A DNA stretch of 64,000 bases from Anaeramoeba flamelloides (taxonomy: Eukaryota > Metamonada > Anaeramoebidae): NCBI GenBank assembly GCA_027625915.1, contig JANTQA010000033.1, forward strand, positions 9,300,001-9,364,000. Reading direction: 5' to 3'. Made by a program: the position numbers and the translations under genes. Position 1 is the stretch's first letter; every line of letters starts with the position of its first letter. Below, in pieces: positions 9,536 to 19,100 of the stretch. The notes beneath the pieces were generated by a model that worked only from the letters and a program-made list of their open reading frames with translations, had not been told where the DNA came from and ran no database searches.

Positions 9536-12311
9536 ATGAGCAATCCAAAAATTCAAATTTCACAATTCCTAATCAAATTCTACTCTCAACTACAGTCGGA
9601 TTGTGGATCAAAAAGGAAATTTGAACAACTCAAAATAACAGTAACTAAAGCAATTGGTAAATTTCTTTTTGATTTCCATTCAGAAACCTTATCGCTGAAC
9701 TTAATCACAGATACTAAAAAACCCTTTTATTTTTATTATTTTACAAATTTTTGGTTTCGTTAAACTTTTAGAAAAATATTCGAAAATTCAAAAGTAAAAA
9801 TTCTTTTCTTTTTTAAAAATAAAAAACAAAGAACAAACTCAAACAAATCCACTCATCATGACCTTTTGTTTCTATATGCTTTTACCGTATATTTTTTTTT
9901 TTTGACAACGAAATGAACTCAAAAGGCATCAGAAACAAATAAGCAAGAAACAAAAATACAGACAATATCTTGATAAAAAAACAATTGAAAGTGAAGATGG
10001 TATAATATTATTAAATCCTTTTTTAATTGGTATTAGTAGCTCTGATCGAAAAATTTGTTTAAATTGTAGACTTGCAACCAAAGTAATTTCTTTACTTTTT
10101 GATACTAATTGATTCTTTTTTATTTTTTCTTTTTTTTCTTTTTTATTTAACCTTGGACGATCGTGTACAATTCCTTGAGAGATTTTCCCTCTTCCTTTTT
10201 TTTGATACAACCACACACACACCCCTCTCTATTTCCTCCTTAATTTAATGCTTTTTTTTTTTTTAACAAGCAAATTGATTTCTTGATTTCTCAAAACCGT
10301 TTCGAAATTTGGTTGGTCAAGAGAACAATCCCTTGGATTGACGAAATTGATTTAACAGTTATTAAAAAAGTGAAACAGAAAAAAAAGTTCTCAACTCAAT
10401 TTTTAATGGAAACTCTACTAGAATCACAGAAATCACAGAAATCTGAAAATTCAAAGTAAGATCAATTAATAAAAGAAACAACAAATGAATAACTTCAAAA
10501 TGAAGGATTACGAACACAATAACAGTTTTTTTATAATACTGTTTTTTCGAGTGTTTTTCGTTGATTGATCTATCATTCAAAAATTTGATTGAAAAATTTA
10601 ATATTTTTGAGATCTCAAAAACCACTCTTACCATTTAGATTTCGATAAGAAAGAAGATTTAAATTTGTAGTTGTCGGTTTGATTAAAAATCATAAAATGA
10701 ATTATTCTTTGAAACTAATTTGTTTCTTCTTTTAATTTATTTTACTTTTCATTTTCAGGTTTGAATGCTTTAAATTAAAAATCAAGTTTCACTTTTTTTC
10801 CTCAATTGATATTTTTTTGGCAATTAACCAAGCACGTATGTTGTAAAGAAAAAAAACTATAATTTTGCAATCTCTAAACCCTGGAAATATCCCTAAATTC
10901 AATCAAAATTTGTTTTGAGAACTAATTGTTCGAAATTAGATCTTGTCTTGAATAAAAAATAAATAACCATTGTAGAAAAAAAGTGAAACAGGAAAAAAAA
11001 GTTCAACACGATTTTTAATTGGGAACATTAATAGAACCTGAAAATGAAAAGTAAAATCAATAAAAAGAAGAAACCAATTAACTTTTAATAATAACCCATT
11101 ATATTATTTTCAATCAATCCAACAAATACAATTTAAATCTTCTTTCTTATCGAAATTCTAGATGTGGTTTTGGAGATCTCAAAAATAGTCAATTTTTTGA
11201 ACAAATTTTTAATAATTGATCAATCAACGAAAAACACATCCCAAAAGATAGTATTAAAAAAACTGTTATTGTGCTGAATACTTCATTTTGTCTTTATTTA
11301 TTTATTTATTCTTTTTTTAATTGATCTTACTTTGAATTTTCAGTAATGTTCCCAATTAAAAACCATGTTTCACTTTTTTTTCCTGTTTCACTTTTTTTCC
11401 ACAATGGTAAATTGTATTTGAATTTTAAAAGGGATAAAATACCAGCCAATTTTCTTTTTTTTTCTTTTAGTTAAAGTATTGCATTTAAATGTCAAAATTT
11501 TAACTAAAACCAAAACCAAAGGCTACAAATTACATTATCTTTCCAAAAAGGTAACGATCTGAAATGAAAATGGTGCAAAGCAAAAATTTGTTTCTTTTAA
11601 GTGACTAATCTCTATTAATTTTTTTTACCTAAATTTGATAGAGATTGAGAAAATTTTTTGCCAATTACTTAGATTTGAAAGACCCCTGTTTATTTTCAAT
11701 ATTAAACATACTTCTAGTTAAGGAACCCTTATTAAGAAATTGGTCAAAAAAAAAATAATAGAGACTAGTCTCTTAAAAATAAAGATCATAAAGCGATAAT
11801 ATTTTCCCCATTTCAAATTAATACCACTCATATTTCAAATAAATCATTACTGTAGTAGAATTCTTACAAGGTGTTATTTTTCAGAATTTTTTTATTAGCT
11901 GTTTGAAATGTCTACGATATCAGAAGCCGGTGCGAAAAAGATGAGAATTTTTTTTTTTTTTATATTTTGAAAGAATGAAAATAATTTTCTCTTGCAGCTG
12001 TTAGTTTTTTTTGAATTTTAGAAATTAAAACAAAACCACCGTTAGCTTTTCCAGAATTTAAAAGAATTGAGTAAAATCTATGATTTTTCTCCATTCTTTT
12101 AAATTCTGGAAAAGCTAGGCACTTGACGGCACTCTACATCACTCACTCTGATTACTAATGGTAAATTAGTAATTTAGATGATAAAGAAAAAAAGATATTT
12201 TGGAATCGAGCAAGTTCCAAATTTTTATTGGTTGAAAAAACAAAAAGAAAAAAAAAAAAAAGAGAGAAATTAAAAAACAAAAAAAAAGGGTTTTTCAAAG
12301 GCGGTCGGTAA
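9536..12311 (+). CDS. four-exon gene, small basic protein of unknown function (121 aa)
   Basis: Exons are 9536-9656, 11471-11550, 11899-11929 and 12178-12311. Donors are GTAAAT, GTAACG and GTGCGA; acceptors are TTTTAG, ATTAG and TTTAG. Phases run 1, 0, 1 and the total is 366 nt, so the frame is kept at all three junctions through to a TAA. The product begins MSNPKIQISQFLIKFYSQ, has a likely helical centre (ITVTKAIVKVLHLNVKIL), and ends in a strongly basic Lys-rich tail finishing KKKGFFKGGR, which suggests a nuclear or nucleolar, RNA- or DNA-associated protein (inference). Intron 1 (1.8 kb) holds MITE copies G2 and G3 and a minus-strand coding fragment; intron 3 holds a family F element. The first exon also resembles the start of a BIG DCB domain, so an alternative is that it belongs to the next gene. 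I prefer this model because four exons agree in phase. Confidence 0.5.
9929..10345 (-). pseudogene. minus-strand coding fragment inside an intron
   Basis: Reading the minus strand from 10345, a segment beginning NPRDCSLDQPNFETVLRNQ ends at a donor-like GTTAAA near 10275. A short A-rich gap with an ATAG acceptor-like site follows, then an open frame to 9929 that contains KKGRGKISQGIVHDRPRL. Codon content is unlike the surrounding junk. The upstream side is cut off by a family G element at 10358. It is probably the 3' end of an older gene or transposase truncated by that insertion. I recognise no family. It could instead be a nested minus-strand gene whose first exon I missed. Confidence 0.3.
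10358..10800. mobile_element. TIR element, family G, copy 2
   Basis: Left end AAAAAAGTGAAACAGAAAA and inverse right end GTTTCACTTTTTTTCC, about 440 bp. Open frames within it are by-products of the repeat. Lies in intron 1 of the 9536-12311 gene. Confidence 0.65.
10972..11405. mobile_element. TIR element, family G, copy 3 (best ends)
   Basis: Left end TGTAGAAAAAAAGTGAAACA and right end TTTCACTTTTTTTCCACAAT form a terminal inverted repeat of over 20 bp. The interior runs inverted relative to copy 2 (for example CTTTCTTATCGAAAT here against ATTTCGATAAGAAAG there). No transposase; non-autonomous. Confidence 0.7.
11998..12138. mobile_element. fold-back element, family F, copy 1
   Basis: Carries the family hairpin TTTCCAGAATTTAAAAGAAT and its inverse, and the family end GGCACTTGACGGCACTCTAC on the right. 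Sits in intron 3 of the 9536-12311 gene. Confidence 0.6.
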
Positions 12312-12526
12312 AAAAACAAAAAAAAAACCAACAGTCGATTTTTATCAAGAATATTCAAAAAACAGACACGATCCTTTTATTTAAAATTTTGTCGTTTAAT
12401 TATTTCTAAGAAATCGTGAATGCTTCGTTGAGAGGTAGTTGTTTATTAGCTGCCATTTTTTTTCTTTTTGATCGAATCTTTTTTGATCGTTCCAGTTTTT
12501 GTTTTTGTCTTTTCTCTTTATTAAAA

Positions 12527-12640
12527 GTTACCCATACCAACTAGTTTCTATCCTCCCAGTATTAGTAGGTAGCCACTTGATTTTTCTCCTTAGTAACTCT
12601 TCTCCCCAATAAAAAGGAAATTCAACAAGGGAAAAAATAG
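12527..12640 (-). repeat. paired dispersed segment, family K, copy 1
   Basis: On the minus strand this matches 24060-24180 on the plus strand around GAAGAGTTAC, then AAGTG, then CTAATACTG. Both copies keep an open frame with the pattern YW-x-EEL-x-R ending in a stop, and both can form a stem between AGAGTTAC and a downstream GTAA segment. It may be the tail of a repeated gene or a small structured RNA; I cannot decide. Confidence 0.35.
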
Positions 12641-13106
12641 AGAAAAAAATAAAAGATCTATTTTTAGAACAATAATAAACTTTTTTTAGTTCATACCTTT
12701 TTTAAAACAACTATAGTTTTTTAAATTTAAAAATTTTTAAAGTTTAATTTTTTTTTTTTACTTTTTTTGATCAAACTCTGGAAACATTTTTGTAATTTCA
12801 AAAAAAAATAATATGACTCTAATAACAAATTTAATACAACCCACCCCTACATACACATTTTTTTTTTTTATAATTTTGATTATTACTTAATTTGTTCATA
12901 CTTTCCATTTTTAATTATATACTTTCTATGATTAAATAAGAAACAATAAAACGTATTATCAATTAACATTTGTTTAACTTCTTTTGTTTTTTTTTCATTA
13001 TTAAAATTCCATAAAAAAATGACACATTAAAATATCCTTTAATAATTCATAAAAAAAAAACTAATTATTTTATTTTATCTCATTATCTATATACATAATT
13101 ACATAG
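12641..13106. other. AT-rich stretch upstream of the BIG exon
   Basis: The missing 5' part of the BIG gene should lie here or further left. I searched all frames for a DCB-like segment and found none. The stretch ends in an ATAG acceptor at 13103-13106. Confidence 0.4.
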
Positions 13107-16100
13107 AGTTTAATTGATTTAAACTATTTTCCAAATACTCTTAAATCGCCAGATAATAATGGTAAAAGATTCATTGAATGTGTTATTTCGATATTAATAA
13201 AACCAATCAAAAGAGAAACAGATAAAATCAAGCAATTGAATACTGATGTAATCTATTCAATTTTATTATGTAAAAGTTTAGATATTCATTCTGAATTATT
13301 AATTAAATCAATCGAATATTTATTTAAAATGGTAATTATTACTCGCAAAGAAGATTATAAAAACGAATTGATTATGCAATTAAATGCAATAGTTTCAAAA
13401 TATGCTGAAAAGGTTGATTCAGATCCAAAAATTAGTTTAAGTAGAATAATCTCTAATCAAATGATGAATAAAATAATGAATAATATTGATTTTAAATCAA
13501 AATCCAAATCTAATAATATCAAGAATAAAAAGCAAAATACAAATCAAAATAATTTAGAAAATAAGAATCAAAAGCGAAAGGCAAGGTGTTTTTCAATTAC
13601 TGAAAAGGATTTTTGTAAATTATTAAATTATTTTTGTAAACAATCTTTGGATACAATTACTTTAAAAAAAAAAAACCCTGAGCAAACAACAATTGAAAAT
13701 GAGATGGGGAAAAAAAAATATCTAAGCTTATATTTAATCAAAAGTATGCTAAGCAAATGTGGGCCAATATTACAAAGTTCAGAATTATTATTATCAAAAT
13801 TAAAAAAATCAGTTTGCTTATCATTACTTGAAAATACAGTTTTACCAATTCCTCAAATAATGGACACTTGTCATGGCATTTTTTTAATAATTTTTAATCT
13901 TTTCCAAAATGAATTAAAGGATGAAATAGCAGTCATGCTGAACAGAATTTATTTAAATCTCTTAGATAATAAAAAAACAACTTTTAAACAAAAGCTATCT
14001 TCATTGAATGTAATTAAAGAAATTATTCGAGATCCAATGAACGTAATGCAAATTTGGATGAATTACGATTATACCAAATCATCAAAAATAAATCAAATCA
14101 ACATTTTAGAAAATTTAGTTTTAAGCTTGGCACATTTATCTCAATTGCAATTAACAAAGGAATTAAATAATTTAATGAATTCTAATGAATTAAATATAAT
14201 TAAAAAGCAATCATTAGAAAATTTATTTACATTATTAAATTCGTTATCAAAATTTTGTTCACCAAAATATGTTTCAATTAGTGGCTATTATTCGCTTCAT
14301 AATTTTTTTAATTATACCTCGAGTAAAAATTATGATATTATCAAAATTAAATCTTTATTTTCAGAATTGGAAATGAAAAGTAACAATAAAAGTAAACTCT
14401 TTAAATTTGTAAATAATAATAATTTATTTAAAAATAATATCAAAATGGATAATTTTACTAAAAATTCCATCTCAAATATTTATTTAGAAAAAGAATTATT
14501 AAATTATCATAAATTCAATAATAATAAAGAAAATAAAACCGATATTGGTGCAGTCGATAATGATTTAAATAATAATAATGAAATAAATAAAAGTTATGGA
14601 ATAAATCAAAAGGAATTAAAAAATATTATCAAACTTTTCAATAATAACCCTAAAAAGGGAACAAAATTATTATTAAAAACCTTAAAAACAAAAGATCCAA
14701 TACAATACATTTCAAATTTTATTTGGAATAATAGCGCGATTTTTCCAAAAGCAAGAGCACATTTTTTAAGTTTAAATGCTTCACTAAGTAAAATAATACT
14801 TGACAGATGGTTTGAAAAAAATAATTATAAAAATTCTTCCTTTATTGACTCTTTCAAAAATTTAATTTCTAATTTTATTTTTTCTGAAGAATTTATCGCT
14901 ATTGATAATATTTTACAAAAATTTGCTGAAATATATTTTGTTAATAATGTAAATTCAATTTTTAAAAATAGCTTTTATGTTTATGAATTATGCTATATTG
15001 TTTTATTATTAAATAAAAATTATTTTTCTCAAATGAAAATTTCGGAGAAAGATTTTTTATTTTTTTGTAATAATATAAAATTTAAAAATATTAGTCAAAA
15101 GAAAAATCATGGAAATCATCAAAATAAAGGAAAAGAAGAAGAAAATGGAATAGAAAAAGAAAATGGAATAGAAAATGTAAAAGAAAAAGAAAAAGAAAAA
15201 GAAAAAGAAAATTTTAAAAGTCATAACCAAAATTTAAAAGAGAGCAAAGTAATTGAAAATGAAGGAATAAAGGATGACAATCATCAATATAATGATTCAA
15301 AGGAATTTTTAATAAATATTTTTAACAATTTTATTAAAAATCCAATTGATTTTAATAGTTCAAATCTAGTAGAGGAAAAAATTATGGATAAAAATAAATA
15401 TATTCAAATTTCTGGTTATTTTTTATTTAAGAAATTAAATAATAATTTATTAAATAACAATAATAATAATAATAACAATAATAATAATAGCTATAGCAAT
15501 ATAAATACAATACTTAATTATAATGTATCAAATGTATTTTTAAAAATTTGGAATTCCATTTTGGCTTGTTCAGCTTCAATATTAAGACAAACACAGGACA
15601 TTAATAATATCAAATATTGTCTAAATATTTTCCGTCAGGCAATAAAAATCTCTGGAATTTTCAATCTTGAATTAGAAAAAGAAATATTTATACAGGCTTT
15701 ATGTGATGCCACTTCATTATTATCACATAATAATAGATTTAGAACAAAAAATTTACAAGCGATTAAGACTTTATTGGGTCTTGCCATTTATGATGGAGAA
15801 TTTATTGGCAAATCATGGCTACAAATATTTGATTGCATTTCTCAATTAAATAAATATTCTTCCTTTTTTAATAATAATCAAAACATCAATGATTCTACCA
15901 CGAATAATACATCAACCACCAACAACAATAAAAATACTACAACCAATAGAAATTCTCGTACTACTACAACCATAGCAAATATTAATAATAACAAGACTAA
16001 TACTACTAACTTTGATTTAAAAATTAATGAAATTAAAAGAATTAAAAAAAAAATTAACTTTTATGATATATATTTAGTCAATGATAAAGAAGTCAAAAGT

Positions 16101-19100
16101 ATCAACCAAAATATTATTAAGCAAGTGTTTATTAATTCAATTTATTTATCTGATTTATCCTTATTGAATTTTTTACAACAATTATCCATTATTAGCCTTA
16201 TTGAATTAAACAATAAACCAAACCCAAACTTTTTTTGCTTTAATTCAATTGTTCAAGTAATTATTTACAATTTGAATAGAATCCATTTAATTTGGGCCAA
16301 AATTTGGAAGTATTTTTCAAATTATTTCACACATATTAGTTGTCATTATAATCCAAAAATAGCAATCAGGGGAATTAATGCAATAAAAGAAATCAGTTTG
16401 ATTGTTTGTGAAAATAAAGAATTAAAACATTATTATTTACAAAAAAAGGTTTTATCCCCTTTCATTAATGTAATACTTCAACAATCAAATCCTGAACTTA
16501 GAATTTTTGTTATCCAAAGTATTAACTTGTTAATAAACAATTGTAATAGGAATTTGAATTCAGGTTGGAAAACCATTTTTAAAATTTTAACTTTAGCTTC
16601 ACAAGACCCCGATTTATCAATATTAAAAAGTTCTTTTAAATGCTTGAGTACCATATTAAACGAACACAAGAGTGGTGTTCGTTTATATTTATCAGATTGT
16701 TTTTCAACAATAGGATCATTTGCCAAAAACCAATTAAATGAAGATATAGTTATCCAGTCAATTAAATTTATTCAAATTTGGTGTAATGAATTATTAGAAA
16801 AGGAATTAATACAAAATGAAAATGAAAAGGAAACGGAAAAGGGAACGGAAAAAGGAACGAAAAAAGAAAAGGAAAATGAAAAGGGAACGGAAAAAGGAAC
16901 AGAAAATGAAAAGGAAAATGAAAAAGAAAAGGAAAATGAAAAGGGAACGGAAAAGGAAAATGAAAAGGAAAAAGAAAATGAAAAAGAAAAGGAAAATGGG
17001 AATGAAAACAAAAATGAAGATGAAAAGGAAAAGGAAGATAAAAATAATGATGATGAACGAGATCTAAAAATTCAGAAAGAAAAAAAATTAATCAAAAAAG
17101 AATTTTTAGAAAAAAATCTCAAATATGGTTTAATTGCACTTGCCAATACCATTTCCCATAAATTTGATAACGCAAGAAATTTTGCTCAAAAAACATTATT
17201 TAATATATTAAATCAAAATATTTTTAATTTCACTAAGGATTCTTGGATTTTAATTTTTAAAGAAATTTTAATACCAATATTTAATTTTATAACTAAAGCT
17301 AATAGAGATAAAACTCAAATTAAATTAACCCAAACTCAAATTGATTGGATAAATTCTAATTGTATCACTTGTTTAAATAATGTATTATTATTATATTTAT
17401 CGTTGTTCGACAAATTAGTATTTATATTTCATGATTTGTTAAACTTATTTTCCAAATTATTTTTAACACATAATTCAAAAGTTATTGAAATATGTTCAAA
17501 GATATTAATTCAATTAATCAACGAAAGAATAGAAGATTTTCCTAAACATATAATCCAAGAATTATTTTTATTTCTATTAAACCATCTTGAAAAAACCTTT
17601 CAAAATTTTTTATTTTATAAAAAAAAAGGCAATTATTTTTTTTCAGACCATGATTTATTATTTAGTAATTTATTCAATCGGAATGACTCTAACAAGGATA
17701 TTAATATTGAAGGTGAAGATAATGTTGATATCAACAGAAAAGAAGAGGTAAAGGAAAATGTAAAAAACAATGAGAAAGAAAAAAAAAAAGAAAAAGGGAA
17801 TGGAAAGGAAAAAGAGAAAGAAAATGAAAATGAAAAAGGTAATAACAAAACATTAATAAAAATAAATAAAACAGAAGAAAAATTATTAGCAAGCAAAATA
17901 ATAAATAATATTGTAAACAAGATCATTGAAAAAAAAAACCAAAAAAAAAAAGAAAAAAATTATATTGATCTAATTAAAAAAATTTTAATACCAAATTATG
18001 TAATTATTCAGCAAAAGCAAGTACTGCAATTAAATTTATTCCACATACTTCAAATTTTATTTTCAAAAGGTAGATTGGATCAAGTAAATTCAAATCAATT
18101 ATTAATGTTTATTGAAAAATTTAATGTAATTACTAAAAAATTTAATCAATTTAATAGAAACATTCAATTTAGAATATTCATGTATGAAAATGGTTATCCA
18201 GAAAGAAAATCAATACCAGATTTATTTCCTCAAGAATGTGCAGCTTTAAAATGTACCTTTCAAACTTTATTTAATTATTTTTTTTCTTTAAAAAATACAA
18301 AATATGAAAAAAAATCAAAAAATACCATCATAAATCAATGTAGAAATTTATTTAAATCTCACCAAAGAAAATTAAATTGGTTTAAAAAAAAAACAACTTT
18401 TATCAATAAGAAGAAGGATAAAAATATATATAAATATGTTGAACTTGATAAAAATTTAAAATATAATTTACAATCTATTCAAAAGGAATTAAAAGAATTT
18501 GATTCAGTGATAAGCTTTGTCATAAAATTATTACTTTTATTAAATGATGATGATTTAAAGGAATGCTTAAATGACTTTTTTGAAATAATCGTAAGGTTAT
18601 CTGTTTCAAATAATATACGTCTCAGAAAAAATATTGTGGAATTGTTTATAAGGGTAGGCAAATTTTTTGATTTTAATTTATTTGGCGATAAAGCTGAAAA
18701 CAATTTACAATTAAATTCAAATGATGCCGAAAATGGGGGAAAAAATATTAGAATAGAAAACGAAAAAAACATTGAAATCGAAAAAGAAATTGAATTTAAT
18801 AATGAAAATGATGATGAAATTCATGAGAACAGTAATTATGAAGAAAAAGAACAAGAACTCGAAAAGATTGACGAACAAGAAGAAGAACCCGAAAATGAAT
18901 TTATTAATAATAATGAAAAACAAGAGCAAGTGCAAGACAATATTCAAATTGAAATGGAAACAGAAATTGAGTTTAATAATGAAAATGATGATGAAATTCA
19001 TGAGAACAGTAATTATGAAAAAAAAGAACAAGAACTCGAAAAGATTGACGAACAAGAAGAAGAACCCGAAGATGGATCTGTCAATAATAATGAAAAAAAT

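Noticed and set aside
9657-9683. A 27-nt mini-intron (GTAAATTTC...CATTCAG) in the first exon of the 9536 gene
   Set aside because: It is a multiple of three and open either way, and the phase-consistent junction to 11471 explains the same donor better.
16772-17011. Minus-strand Ser/Phe repeat frame opposite the BIG gene
   Set aside because: Mirror of the Glu-Lys coding repeat on the plus strand; no independent coding evidence. The same holds for the Phe/Ile/Ser frames between 18479 and 20572.
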